The position numbers were made by a program, and so were the translations under genes. Source: Planctomycetota bacterium (GTDB lineage: Bacteria; Planctomycetota; UBA1135; GCA-002686595). From it: a DNA stretch of 58,516 bases. Below, piece after piece: positions 7,952 through 16,511 of this stretch (position 1 is its first letter; each line of letters opens with the position of its first letter). Below the pieces are notes generated by a model. It was not told where the DNA came from, made no database searches, and saw only the letters and a list, made by a program, of their open reading frames with translations. The DNA is taken from positions 1 to 58,516 of the forward strand of contig VGYZ01000015.1 of NCBI GenBank assembly GCA_016872795.1. The letters are read 5' to 3'.

Positions 7952-10038
7952 GTCACCTCGTCGAATGTGACCGCGAGCTCCATTCCTCCGAGCTTGACCG
8001 TGAGCTTGCGCTGGGCGCGGTCGACCTTGCGCACTTGGCAGCGCTGGCGATAGCGCGGGATGTAGACCATCTGGCCCTTGTCGAGGCCCTCGAGAAACGC
8101 CGTGCGGCGCTCGGTCAGCGAGGCGCAGGTGAGCGCTTCCTCCGTGCGATCGAGCGCCTCGCGCAGCGCCTTGGCCGTGTCGCCCGGCACCTGTGCGGCG
8201 AGGGCGCGCGCGAGATCGAGCGCCCGCCGCGCGTCGCGCACGCGCTCCTCGATGCCGCGCTGCGCTTCGGCTTCGACGAGCAGCGCCTTGCGGGCGAGCT
8301 CGGCCTCGCGCTCCGCGGCCGCGCGCGCCGAACGCTCGGCATCGGCGAGCCGCGCTTCCGCGGCGCGCCGCACCGACTCGGCGTGCTCGGACGCGCCGCG
8401 CAGCTTCGCGAGCAGCTCGGTGGTGTCGCCGTCGCGGCGCTCGAGCCGCTCGCGGGCGCGGGCCACGATCTTGCGCGAGAGCCCGCGGCGCTCGGCGATC
8501 GCGAGCGCGTTGGACTCGCCCGGCGTGCCGACGAGCAAGCGAAAGCGCGGTCGCAGGGTCTGCGCGTCGAACTCGACGCTGGCGTTCTCCGCGCGCTCGT
8601 GGCTGAAGCAGAACTCCTTGAGCTTGCCCAAGTGCGTGGTCGCCAGCACCGGAGCCTGCAACGCGAGCAGGTGCTCGAGCAGCGCTTCGCCCAGCGCCGC
8701 GCCTTCGGCCGGATCCGTGCCGCCGCCGAGCTCGTCGAGCAGCAACAGCGTGCGCGCGCCGGCGCGCTCGAGTCCGGCGCGGATGCGCTCCAAGTGCGAG
8801 GCGAAGGTCGAGAGCGATTGGCGGATCTCCTGCTCGTCGCCGATGTCCGCGACGATGCCGTCGTACAGCGGCACGCGGCTGCCCTCCGCGCACGGCACGG
8901 GCCAGCCCAAGCGCACGGAAAACGCCGCGATTCCGACGGTTTTCAGGGCCAGCGTCTTGCCGCCGGTGTTGGGGCCGGTGATCACGAGCAGGTCGAAGTC
9001 GCCGCCGAGGCGTACATCGATCGGCACGACTTCGGCGAGCTCGCCCGCGAGTTCCTGCTCGACGAGCAGCGGGTGGCGCGCGGCGCGCAGCACCAGTCCG
9101 CGCATGTGCGGACGCCCCGCATCGAAGGTCGCGATGTCCGGCACGCGCGCGCCATAGCGCGCGCAGAACAGCTGGCCGATGTGCGCGAGTTCCCACTCGG
9201 CGAGCCGCGCGCTCGCCTCGCACAGGGACTCCCAGCTCTCGAGAAAATGCCGCGAGAGCTCGCCCAAGATGCGCGCCTCCTCGGCCCGCACCGCACCCTC
9301 GAGCTCGACCAGCCGGTTGGAGTGGTACACGGCCTGGCGCGGCTCGATGTAGACCGTCTCTCCGCTCTGGGAGCGCTCGTGCACGACGCCGGGCAGGCGC
9401 GGGCTGTTGCGGGCCTTGAGCGCGAGCACGCGGCGACCTGCGCGGCGGTGCACCTTGAAGTCGGCGAGGTGCGGGCGCAGGTCGGGGTCGTTGCAGAGCT
9501 TTCCGACGAGCTCCGTGATGCGTAGGTCGAGCTCGCGCGCCTCGCGGCGCAGCTTCGCCAGCCGCGGCGAGGCTTCGTCCTTCAGCTCGCCCCGCTCGTC
9601 GACGGCCGCCTCGAGCTCGCGTCGCAGGCGTGCGAGCTCGGGAAACCCGACGCTCAACTGCGCGCACTCCCGCGCGCTTCCCCCGTGTTCCGCGAACCAC
9701 GCCGCGACGCGCTGGGACGCGGAGAGGAAGTTGCACAGCGCCGCGAGCTCGTCGCGGTCGAGCGGGCGGTGGAACTCGATCAGGGCCGCGTGCACGCCGC
9801 GCAGGTCGGTGATGCCGCCGAACGCGGGCTGCTCGCCGCGCTCCGCGAGCGTCGCGAGCTCCGCCACACGGCGCAGCGCGGCGCGGGCGTCGTCGTCACT
9901 GCGCGGCGCGAGCTCGCGGATCGCGCGCGCGCCGAGCGAGGTGCGGGCGAGGCGCTCGAACAGGCCGCGCACGAGCTCGAGGTCGAGGCCGCTCGCCAAG
10001 AAGCGCTCGGGCAAGGAGGGACGGGGAGCGGCGGGCAT
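7933..10038 (-). CDS. mutS2: MutS2-family ATPase without a C-terminal Smr domain
   Basis: MutS2 proteins bind branched DNA and suppress recombination; some act on stalled or collided ribosomes. The 701-residue product has the MutS core and clamp region, Walker A GPNTGGKT, and Walker B LLLLDELGGGTDPAEG. It ends with a KOW-like segment (KGQMVYIPRYRQRCQVRKV) and FDEVTWYESL. Typical MutS2 continues for about 80 more residues with an Smr nuclease domain (LDLRG motif); none is present here. The ATG at 10038 was chosen over an in-frame TTG at 10050. It is divergent from the PLP enzyme gene. Confidence 0.92.
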   Translation of the reverse strand: MPAAPRPSLPERFLASGLDLELVRGLFERLARTSLGARAIRELAPRSDDDARAALRRVAELATLAERGEQPAFGGITDLRGVHAALIEFHRPLDRDELAALCNFLSASQRVAAWFAEHGGSARECAQLSVGFPELARLRRELEAAVDERGELKDEASPRLAKLRREARELDLRITELVGKLCNDPDLRPHLADFKVHRRAGRRVLALKARNSPRLPGVVHERSQSGETVYIEPRQAVYHSNRLVELEGAVRAEEARILGELSRHFLESWESLCEASARLAEWELAHIGQLFCARYGARVPDIATFDAGRPHMRGLVLRAARHPLLVEQELAGELAEVVPIDVRLGGDFDLLVITGPNTGGKTLALKTVGIAAFSVRLGWPVPCAEGSRVPLYDGIVADIGDEQEIRQSLSTFASHLERIRAGLERAGARTLLLLDELGGGTDPAEGAALGEALLEHLLALQAPVLATTHLGKLKEFCFSHERAENASVEFDAQTLRPRFRLLVGTPGESNALAIAERRGLSRKIVARARERLERRDGDTTELLAKLRGASEHAESVRRAAEARLADAERSARAAAEREAELARKALLVEAEAQRGIEERVRDARRALDLARALAAQVPGDTAKALREALDRTEEALTCASLTERRTAFLEGLDKGQMVYIPRYRQRCQVRKVDRAQRKLTVKLGGMELAVTFDEVTWYESL

Positions 10039-10100
10039 CGCGGGGCACAAGGCCGCGACGATTGTAGAAGCGCGGGCCCGAACGCGCCTACCATGCTCGC

Positions 10101-11267
10101 ATGAGCCAGCGCCCTCAAGATCGATTCGAGACCCTTGCCATCCACGCCGGTCAGGAGCCCGACCCGCGCAACGGCGCCATCATGACGCCGGTCTACTTCA
10201 CGAGCACCTACAAGCAGGATGCTCCGGCGATGCCGCGCGCGGGCTACGAGTACTCGCGCACGTCGAACCCGACGCGCACGGCGCTGCAGGAAAATGTCGC
10301 GGCGCTCGAGGGCGGCGCGTGGGGCCTGTGCTTCTCGTCGGGCCTCGCCGCCACCAACGCGCTGCTCGACCGGCTCGTGCCGGGCGACCATGTCGTCGCG
10401 GGCGACGACCTCTACGGCGGCACCTACCGCATCTTCCGGCGCGTGTTCGAGCGCTACGGCATCCGCTTCAGCTTCGTCGACACGACCGACCCCGCCGCCG
10501 TCGCCGCCGCGATCGAGCCCGCGACGCGCTATGTGTACATCGAGACCCCGTCGAATCCACTCTTGTGCGTGAGCGACATCGCGGCGCTCGCCAAGGTCGC
10601 GCACGCCCACGGCAAGCTGCTCGTCGTCGACAACACCTTCGCCACGCCGTTCCTGCAACAGCCGCTCGCGCTCGGCGCGGATCTCGTGCTGCACTCGCTC
10701 ACGAAGTACCTGGGCGGCCACTCGGATGTCGTCGGCGGCGCACTCGTCGGCGACGACGCGAAGCTGCGCGACGAGCTGGCCTTCTTCCAGAACGCCGTCG
10801 GCGGCACACCTGGCCCGATGGACGCATTCCTCGTGCTGCGCGGCACGAAGACGCTGCACCTGCGCATGGAGCGCCACTGCTCGAACGCGATGGACCTCGC
10901 GCGCTGGCTCGAGACCCGCAAGGAAGTGGCGCGCGTGATCTACCCGGGCCTCGCCTCGCACCGCCAGCACGCGCTCGCTGCCCGCCAGATGCGCGCCTTC
11001 GGCGGCATGCTCTCGTTCGAGCTCGCGGCGGGCCTCGAAGCCGCCAACAAGCTGGCCTCGAGCACGCGCCTCTTCACACTGGCCGAGTCGCTCGGCGGCG
11101 TCGAGTCGCTGATCGAGATCCCGGCCAGCATGACCCACGCGTCGATCCCCGCGGAGACGCGCCGTTCGCTCGGCCTCGCCGACGGACTCGTGCGCATCTC
11201 GGTCGGCGTCGAGCACATCGACGACCTGCGCGCCGACCTCGAACAGGCCTTCGCGCAGGCGCGCTAG
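10101..11267 (+). CDS. Cys/Met metabolism PLP-dependent enzyme (cystathionine gamma-synthase/lyase family)
   Basis: Trans-sulfuration family enzyme of 388 residues. The PLP-binding lysine is K202 in HSLTKYLGGHSDVVGG. Also visible are the YSRTSNPT motif (51-58), phosphate-binding FSSGLAATNAL and the ETPSNP segment. These support cystathionine gamma-synthase, gamma-lyase or O-acetylhomoserine sulfhydrylase, which the sequence alone does not separate. It is monocistronic: divergent from mutS2 and convergent with the HU-like gene. Confidence 0.93.
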   Translation: MSQRPQDRFETLAIHAGQEPDPRNGAIMTPVYFTSTYKQDAPAMPRAGYEYSRTSNPTRTALQENVAALEGGAWGLCFSSGLAATNALLDRLVPGDHVVAGDDLYGGTYRIFRRVFERYGIRFSFVDTTDPAAVAAAIEPATRYVYIETPSNPLLCVSDIAALAKVAHAHGKLLVVDNTFATPFLQQPLALGADLVLHSLTKYLGGHSDVVGGALVGDDAKLRDELAFFQNAVGGTPGPMDAFLVLRGTKTLHLRMERHCSNAMDLARWLETRKEVARVIYPGLASHRQHALAARQMRAFGGMLSFELAAGLEAANKLASSTRLFTLAESLGGVESLIEIPASMTHASIPAETRRSLGLADGLVRISVGVEHIDDLRADLEQAFAQAR

Positions 11268-11351
11268 GAGCGCGGGGCGGCGCGCGCGGGTCCGCTTGGC
11301 CGAGCGGAAAGTCCCGGCGCAGCGCTGCGCGCCACGAGCGCGGTCGGAACG

Positions 11352-11370
11352 CGCTCGGTCGCACCGAGCG
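11352..11370. terminator. hairpin between convergent genes
   Basis: Perfect inverted repeat CGCTCGGT-CGC-ACCGAGCG, with 8-bp arms and a 3-base loop, lies between the convergent ends of the PLP enzyme and HU-like genes. There is no U-tract on either side, so its role as a bidirectional terminator is only likely. Confidence 0.35.
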
Positions 11371-11382
11371 TCCGCGCTGTCC

Positions 11383-11802
11383 CTAGAACGGCGAGTTCGA
11401 ACTCGGCAGCCTGGGCGTCGGCGGAGGAGGCGGCGGAGGCTTGGGGGGCGGCGTCGGCGGCGGGGCCGCAACCGCGCGCGGGACGCGAGTCGGCCGGTCG
11501 GGATCCTCGTCGATGCGCTCGCGCAGCACGCGCCCAACCTTGAACTTCACCACGCGCTTGGCGGGCACATGGACCCGTTGCATCGTGCGCGGATTCTGAG
11601 CGCGACGGGCGGCGCGGCTCTTGACCTCGAACACGCCGAAGTCGCGAAACTCGAGCCGATTGCCGGCGGCGAGCTCGGCGATCACCTCGTCGAGGAAGAG
11701 CTGGACGACATCCTTGATCACCGCCTTGGTCTGCCGCGTCGAGTCCGCAATGCGGTTGACGAGGTCCTTCTTCGTGATCGTCTCGGGTTCGCGCTCGCTC
11801 AT
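11383..11802 (-). CDS. HU/IHF-family DNA-binding protein with polyproline tail
   Basis: Nucleoid-associated dimeric DNA-bending protein. Residues about 8-100 are a full HU fold (ITKKDLVNRIADSTRQTK; FLDEVIAEL; RLEFRDFGVFEVKSRAAR; RTMQRVHVPAKRVVKFKVG). Beyond the usual end at about 95 residues there is an extension of about 40 residues dominated by proline, including runs of three and seven prolines. The total is 139 residues. Such a tail would need EF-P for translation and may be disordered. A good promoter (TTGACT-18-GATACT) precedes it, so it is probably transcribed on its own. Confidence 0.93.
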   Translation of the reverse strand: MSEREPETITKKDLVNRIADSTRQTKAVIKDVVQLFLDEVIAELAAGNRLEFRDFGVFEVKSRAARRAQNPRTMQRVHVPAKRVVKFKVGRVLRERIDEDPDRPTRVPRAVAAPPPTPPPKPPPPPPPTPRLPSSNSPF

Positions 11803-11838
11803 GGAGGTGGGCCGCTCGCGGTCCTCGCCGCGGGTTTG

Positions 11839-11868
11839 AGTATCGGCACGCCCCCCTTTCCAAGTCAA
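11839..11868 (-). promoter_or_regulatory. candidate promoter of the HU-like gene
   Basis: On the minus strand TTGACT (11863-11868) and GATACT (11839-11844) are separated by 18 bases, about 37 bases before the HU-like ATG. Confidence 0.5.
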
Positions 11869-11900
11869 GCCACGCGCAGGGGTTACATCGGCCGCGGCGG

Positions 11901-12344
11901 TCACGGACGCGGCTCCAAGACGAATGTCACCGGCCCGTCGTTTTCGAGCTCGACGGCCATCTCGGCCCCAAAACGGCCGCTCTGGGTCGCGATTCCGAGC
12001 CGCTCGAGCGCACGCTGGAAGCGTTCGACCTGCTCCCGGGCCCGCGCCGGCTCCTCGGCGGCGTCGAACGACGGTCGGCGCCCCTTGCGAAGGTCGGCAC
12101 ACAGGGTGAACTGGCTGACGACGAGGGCGGCACCGCCCACATCGACGAGCGAGCGATTCATGCGGCCGCCGTCGTCTTGGAACAAGCGCAGCAACGCGAT
12201 GCGCTCGGCCAACGACTCGATGTCCTCTTCGCGGTCGCCGCGTTCGATCCCAACCAACAGCAGCACGCCGCGGCCGATCTCGCCGACGACCTCGCCCTCG
12301 ACGCGCACCGCGGCGCGGGTCACGCGTTGGAGGACGACCTTCAC
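11901..12344 (-). CDS. dtd: D-aminoacyl-tRNA deacylase
   Basis: Hydrolyses D-aminoacyl-tRNAs and mischarged glycyl-tRNA. The 147-residue product starts (M)KVVLQRVTRAAVRVEG and carries the catalytic SQFTL segment (VVSQFTLCADLRKGRRPSF). The Gly-Pro motif that normally reads NxGPVT is present as NDGPVTFVLE near the C-terminus. The GTG start overlaps the TGA of the upstream TPR lipoprotein gene (GTGA). Longer upstream extensions are Arg-rich and lack homology to the family. Confidence 0.95.
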   Translation of the reverse strand: MKVVLQRVTRAAVRVEGEVVGEIGRGVLLLVGIERGDREEDIESLAERIALLRLFQDDGGRMNRSLVDVGGAALVVSQFTLCADLRKGRRPSFDAAEEPARAREQVERFQRALERLGIATQSGRFGAEMAVELENDGPVTFVLEPRP

Positions 12345-13372
12345 GGCGCCTTCGGTCGCGACCGCTCGAGCGCCACGCGCGCGCGCAGGGCCTCGATCAG
12401 GGGGCCGAGCCCAGCGCGCGAGGCTTCGCTCTCGAGCACGCGCTCCCACAGTGCCCGCGCGGCCTGCGGGTCGTGCAAGTGATGCTGCTGAAGCAACGCC
12501 TGCTGGACGAGCGGCACGAGCGCGCCGGGCTCGGCCGTCGCCGCGCGCTCACTCGCCGCCAGCGCTTGGAGCGGCCGCCCGAGGCCCTGCAGCGCGGCGG
12601 CCTCGAGGCACGCGTTGCGCAGGCTCGCTCCCTCCGCCTCCGGCAGCCGAGCGAGCTCGGCGAGCGCGTCGTCGTCCTTGCGTGCGAGGACCAAGAGGTG
12701 CGCGAGGTCGAGTCGCGCGTCGACGCGCGCCGACGGCTCGACACGCGGATCGGACTCGACGGCGTCCAGCCACGCGCGCAGGGCGGTGATCGCGGCGTCG
12801 AGCTTGCCGGCGCGCGAGAGAAGCGCGGCCTCGAGTCGAGCCGCGGCACGGTGCCCGCCATCGAGCTCGAGCGCACGCGCGTTCGACGCTTGCGCGAGGG
12901 TCCAGTCGCCGCCAGCAGCGAGCAGGAAGGCTTCCGCGTAGTGGCCCCAGGGGTTGCTCGGATCGGCCGCGATCGCCGCGCGCGCCGCTGCGAGCGCAGC
13001 GGTCCGATCCCGCTCGAGGCGCGCGACGAGCAAGTGCGCGAGGAACCCACCCTCGCCCGCGGCGCGCTCCCGGGCGCGCTCGAAAAGCCGCTGGGGCTCG
13101 CCGCCTGCAGCTCCGAGTTCCGCATCTTGCAGCAGCAGCGCCACCGCCACATCGTCCGGTCGCTCCTCGAGCGCGCGCTCGAGGATCGCGCGCGCCACGG
13201 GCCAGTCCTTCGCATCGAGCGCCGAGCGCGCGCGCTGGAGCTCGCTCTGATCGCGCTCTGGCAACGCCTCGGGACGCTCGGGGGAATCCGAGAAAATGCG
13301 CGGCTCGGGCTGCTCCGTGCGGCAGGCCGCGAGGAGCGCGAGGCACAGCGCGGCGAGCGGCGCGCGACTCAG
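12341..13372 (-). CDS. TPR-containing lipoprotein, probable CTG start
   Basis: A predicted exported lipoprotein of 343 residues with helical TPR-like repeats (for example WPVARAILERALEERPDDVAV and WTLAQASNARALELDGG). The N-terminus SRAPLAALCLALLAAC is a textbook lipoprotein signal with Cys17 as the lipid site. It leaves no room for any ATG, GTG or TTG start: the only codon in place is CTG at 13370-13372. This overlaps the upstream TGA (CTGA) and is preceded by a G-rich ribosome-binding site (AAGGGGGGA). Function is unknown; TPRs suggest a scaffold role on the periplasmic face. It overlaps dtd at its end. Confidence 0.8.
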   Translation of the reverse strand: MSRAPLAALCLALLAACRTEQPEPRIFSDSPERPEALPERDQSELQRARSALDAKDWPVARAILERALEERPDDVAVALLLQDAELGAAGGEPQRLFERARERAAGEGGFLAHLLVARLERDRTAALAAARAAIAADPSNPWGHYAEAFLLAAGGDWTLAQASNARALELDGGHRAAARLEAALLSRAGKLDAAITALRAWLDAVESDPRVEPSARVDARLDLAHLLVLARKDDDALAELARLPEAEGASLRNACLEAAALQGLGRPLQALAASERAATAEPGALVPLVQQALLQQHHLHDPQAARALWERVLESEASRAGLGPLIEALRARVALERSRPKAP

Positions 13373-13872
13373 GGTCCCCCCTTGAGTCGCAAGGCCTGGG
13401 CGCGATGCTCCTCCCCGGTGGCGACATAGCGCAGGAATACATCGCCGCGCGCCTCCACGCTGACCTCCGTGACGGCGGGGCTCTCGAGCACCACGAGCTC
13501 CAGGTCCGCGAGCAGCACCAGCGCGTCGAGCTGCGCCCGGATCGGGCTGCCGTCGGACTGCGCGCGCTGGCGCTCCACGATGCGCAGGCCGTCTGCGGTG
13601 GCGGACTCGATGTGCTCGTGGTTTTCGGCGTCCTGTCGCATCGCCGCGTGGTCGAGCAACCCGATCGGGCCGACGACCTCGATGCGCGCGGCGGCCAGCA
13701 CGGCTTCGCGCTGGAAGGCGGCCGGCCACGGCGTCTGCGCGCGCGGGGAGAGCGGAATCGAGCCGGGCTCCGCCACGGTCGTCGTCGGGCTCGCCGGGCG
13801 CTCGCTGGCGCAGCCGAGCGCGAGCAGGGCGGCGAGCGAGAGGCAGTGGCGACTGGCTTGGCGCTGGTTCAT
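13369..13872 (-). CDS. lipoprotein of unknown function
   Basis: A 167-residue product with an N-terminal hydrophobic segment and lipobox LALGC (Cys21), so probably a lipoprotein. The remainder is soluble, rich in charged residues and short strands (ARIEVVGPIGLLDHAAMRQD; LELVVLESPAVTEVSVEARG). No domain is recognised. It is preceded by trpS (55-base gap) and followed, with a four-base overlap, by the TPR lipoprotein, so the two lipoproteins are likely made together. Confidence 0.75.
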   Translation of the reverse strand: MNQRQASRHCLSLAALLALGCASERPASPTTTVAEPGSIPLSPRAQTPWPAAFQREAVLAAARIEVVGPIGLLDHAAMRQDAENHEHIESATADGLRIVERQRAQSDGSPIRAQLDALVLLADLELVVLESPAVTEVSVEARGDVFLRYVATGEEHRAQALRLKGGP

Positions 13873-13927
13873 GGTGAGGATCTCGGTGGCGGTGAGGGGC
13901 TAGTGGAGCGTCGCGCGAGCAACGCGC

Positions 13928-14902
13928 TCAGCGCAAGCCGCAGTTGCGCAGGGCGCGGTCGCGGGTGGCACGCGCACGGGCACGGGCGCGATCCGCTCCG
14001 CGGCGTAGGACGCGCTCGACCTCGCCCTCGTCGGCGAGCAGCTCGGCGCGGCGCGCGCGGGCGGCCCGGAAGGTCTCCTCGATGCACTCGACGATGCGCA
14101 GCTTCAGGTGTCCGTAGCCCGGCGCACTCTCGCCGCCGCGCCGGATGCGCTCTTCCCAGTCGGCGAGCTCGGAGGGAGCCACGAACAGGCGCAGGAAGTC
14201 GACGAGCAGCACTCCGGCGGGGTCCTTGGGCTCCTCGGGCGCGCGGCTGTCGGTCAGGATCTGGCCCACGAGCTTCTTGAGCGGCTTGCCGGTCTCGAAG
14301 ACCCAGATCGCGTTGCCGTAGCTCTTCGACATCTTCTGGCCGTCGATGCCGGGCACCCTGGGCGTCGGGGAAATCTGGACTTCGGGCAGCACGAAGGTCT
14401 CGCCGTAGGCGGCGTTGAAGGACTGCGCCATGTCGCGCGCGATCTCGACATGCTGCTTCTGGTCGACGCCGACCGGCACCAAGTTCGAGTCGTAGGCGAG
14501 GATGTCGGCGCTCATCAGCGCCGGATAGGTGAACAGGCCCACGGTGGCCGCGATGCCGCGCTCGACCTTGTCGCGAAACGAGACGGCGCGCTCGAGCAGC
14601 CCCATGCCGGTGACCGTCGAGAGCAGCCACGCGAGCTCGCACACCTCGGGCACGTCGCTCTGGCGGAAGAAGGTGGCGCGCTCGAGGTCGAGCCCGAGCG
14701 CCAGGTAGGTCACGGCGACCTCCCGCACGCTCTCGCGCAGCTTGGCCGCGTCGCGGTTGGTGGTCAGCGCGTGGTAGTCGGCGATGAAGTAGAAGTGCTC
14801 GCCGCCGCCTTGGGGCAGCTCGATGTGCTGGCGAATCGCGCCGAAGTAGTTGCCGAGGTGCGGCAGGCCGCTGGGCTGGATTCCGCTGAGGTGGGTGACC
14901 AT
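13928..14902 (-). CDS. trpS: tryptophan-tRNA ligase
   Basis: Class Ic aminoacyl-tRNA synthetase of 324 residues. The ATP-binding signatures are SGIQPSGLPHLGNYFGA (the PxGxxHLGN form of HIGH) and KMSKSYGNAI. The start at ATG 14902 gives the family N-terminus MVTHLSGIQPSG. The open frame extends 34 codons upstream, but that part is not family-like and would cover the promoter. It is divergent from the WPF-repeat lipoprotein gene. Confidence 0.97.
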   Translation of the reverse strand: MVTHLSGIQPSGLPHLGNYFGAIRQHIELPQGGGEHFYFIADYHALTTNRDAAKLRESVREVAVTYLALGLDLERATFFRQSDVPEVCELAWLLSTVTGMGLLERAVSFRDKVERGIAATVGLFTYPALMSADILAYDSNLVPVGVDQKQHVEIARDMAQSFNAAYGETFVLPEVQISPTPRVPGIDGQKMSKSYGNAIWVFETGKPLKKLVGQILTDSRAPEEPKDPAGVLLVDFLRLFVAPSELADWEERIRRGGESAPGYGHLKLRIVECIEETFRAARARRAELLADEGEVERVLRRGADRARARARATRDRALRNCGLR

Positions 14903-14918
14903 GGGACTCGCGCGAGCG

Positions 14919-14947
14919 ACGGTACCAACGCGCCGCAAAGCGGACAA
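14919..14947 (-). promoter_or_regulatory. candidate trpS promoter
   Basis: On the minus strand TTGTCC (14942-14947) and TACCGT (14919-14924) are 17 bases apart. Transcription would begin about 10 bases before the trpS ATG, giving a very short leader. Confidence 0.4.
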
Positions 14948-14965
14948 GGCGAGCGAGATCCGCAC

Positions 14966-14995
14966 TTGAAACCGCACTCCCGCGTGGACGATCCT
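14966..14995 (+). promoter_or_regulatory. candidate promoter of the WPF lipoprotein-mla operon
   Basis: TTGAAA (14966-14971) and GATCCT (14990-14995) with an 18-base spacer. The predicted start site falls almost on the ATG at 15003, so the mRNA may be leaderless; no Shine-Dalgarno sequence precedes that ATG. Confidence 0.35.
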
Positions 14996-15002
14996 CTGCA
15001 CC

Positions 15003-16508
15003 ATGGCCGCGCGCCCGCACGCTCCCCTCGTCTCCGCGGCAGGCGCATTTCTCGTTTCGCTGCTCGCGCTCGCAGGCGGCTGCGCCGCGCCGCGCGACGA
15101 TGTGCATGTCGCGCCCTTCTACTCGCACCTCTCGACGGCGGGCGGCGAGGACGAGCACGAGGCGCTCGGCGGAGTGCTGCGCACGCGGCGCGACGAGCCG
15201 GGCGGCGATGTGCGCGAGTGGGAAGTACACCCGCTCGTGTGCCGCGACGAACTCGACGGCGCGGGCCGGATGGAAGAGTCGTCGTTCACGCGCTTCCTCG
15301 TGCCGCTCGGCACGCACCGCGAGTGGCCCGACCGCACGCAGACGCAGCTCCTGCCCCTCGTGCGCTTCGACCGCGAGCCCGACGAGAACGGAGAGCCGAG
15401 CTGGCGCCTGACTGCCTGGCCACTCACGCTGTGGGGCGAGGACTCGACCGGCCGCACGCTGCAGGGCGTGTTTCCCTTCGGCGGCGTGTGGGAGAACTTC
15501 GCCACCTACGACCGCCTCTCGTTCTTCATGTTCCCGCTCTATCTGCGCACCGAGCGCGACGGCGGGACCTACCACCACCTGCTGTGGCCGGTCTTCGGCT
15601 GGGGCCGCAACCGGCGCGGGGAGATCGACGCGCACCTGTGGCCGCTCGCGGGCGTCTCGCGCCCCGGCCAATCCGAGGGCGGCTTCTTCGCTTGGCCGTT
15701 GGTCACATGGTCGCGCGAAGGGCTCGAGCGGCCCGAGGCGGAGCAGACGACCACATGGATGTTCTGGCCGTTCTACGGCGAGCGGCGGCAGCAGACCTAC
15801 AGCGCGTGGAACGCGCTCTGGCCGTTCTTCGGCTACGCGGAGGACGAGCGCTCGGGCTTCTGGTCGTGGGCCGGCCCGTGGCCGTTCGTGAAGTTCCAGC
15901 GGCCCGGCTCGAGCGGCCAGGCGCGCGTCTCGCGCGCTTGGCCGTTCTACTCGCATGTCGAAGTCGACGGCCAGGACAGCCGCTGGTACCTCTGGCCGAT
16001 CTTCAACCAGCGCCACGAGACCTACGCGAGCAGCGAGCGCCACGGCGAGGTCGTGTTTCCCTTCTGGGATCACTTCGTCGAGGACGATCGCGCGGGCCGG
16101 CGCGTCGGAAGCTGGAGCAAGCTCTGGCCGCTGTACCAGTACCGCGAGCAGGACGGCCGCTCGCGCTTCGCCTTCCCCACGCTGCTGCCGCTGCTCCACC
16201 TGCCCGACATCGACGAGCACTACGGCTGGCTGTGGGAGCTCTACCGGCGCGAGAGCGGCGCGGGCCGCGTGCAGGAGCGCGCATGGCTCGGGCTGTGGCG
16301 TCGCGAGGGCGATGCGAACGAAGTGCGCGAGTATGCCAGTGGACTGTGGTCGCGGCGCGAGTATCGTCGCGCGGACGAGATGGTGCGCGAGACATCCCTG
16401 CTGCTCGGTCTGCTGCGCTGGCGTGCGTCGCGCTCGGGCGGCGTGGAGTTCCTCGCCCCGGCGTTCCCCGGGCCCGGCTGGCCCGCGCGCGCGAGAGAGG
16501 AGCGCTGA
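15003..16508 (+). CDS. lipoprotein built of WPF-type repeats, linked to an Mla-like transporter
   Basis: The 501-residue product has a signal peptide with lipobox AGGC (Cys27). From about residue 139 to 392 it contains fourteen Trp-Pro or Phe-Pro dipeptides followed by a hydrophobic/aromatic residue (WPL, WPV, WPF, WPI, FPF), at 139, 157, 177, 195, 213, 231, 255, 273, 293, 313, 331, 352, 375 and 391. The period is mostly 18-20 residues. Degenerate copies may extend back to about residue 76. The alternation suggests short beta-strand pairs, and it resembles no family I can name. It ends three bases before the MlaE-like gene, so an outer-membrane or periplasmic role in lipid transport is inferred. 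Confidence 0.85.
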   Translation: MAARPHAPLVSAAGAFLVSLLALAGGCAAPRDDVHVAPFYSHLSTAGGEDEHEALGGVLRTRRDEPGGDVREWEVHPLVCRDELDGAGRMEESSFTRFLVPLGTHREWPDRTQTQLLPLVRFDREPDENGEPSWRLTAWPLTLWGEDSTGRTLQGVFPFGGVWENFATYDRLSFFMFPLYLRTERDGGTYHHLLWPVFGWGRNRRGEIDAHLWPLAGVSRPGQSEGGFFAWPLVTWSREGLERPEAEQTTTWMFWPFYGERRQQTYSAWNALWPFFGYAEDERSGFWSWAGPWPFVKFQRPGSSGQARVSRAWPFYSHVEVDGQDSRWYLWPIFNQRHETYASSERHGEVVFPFWDHFVEDDRAGRRVGSWSKLWPLYQYREQDGRSRFAFPTLLPLLHLPDIDEHYGWLWELYRRESGAGRVQERAWLGLWRREGDANEVREYASGLWSRREYRRADEMVRETSLLLGLLRWRASRSGGVEFLAPAFPGPGWPARAREER

Positions 16509-16511
16509 GCG

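Noticed and set aside
11296..11320. RNase P RNA-like GGAAAGTCC string
   Set aside because: Only a nine-base match. The surrounding conserved P4 elements are absent, and the gap between genes is too short.
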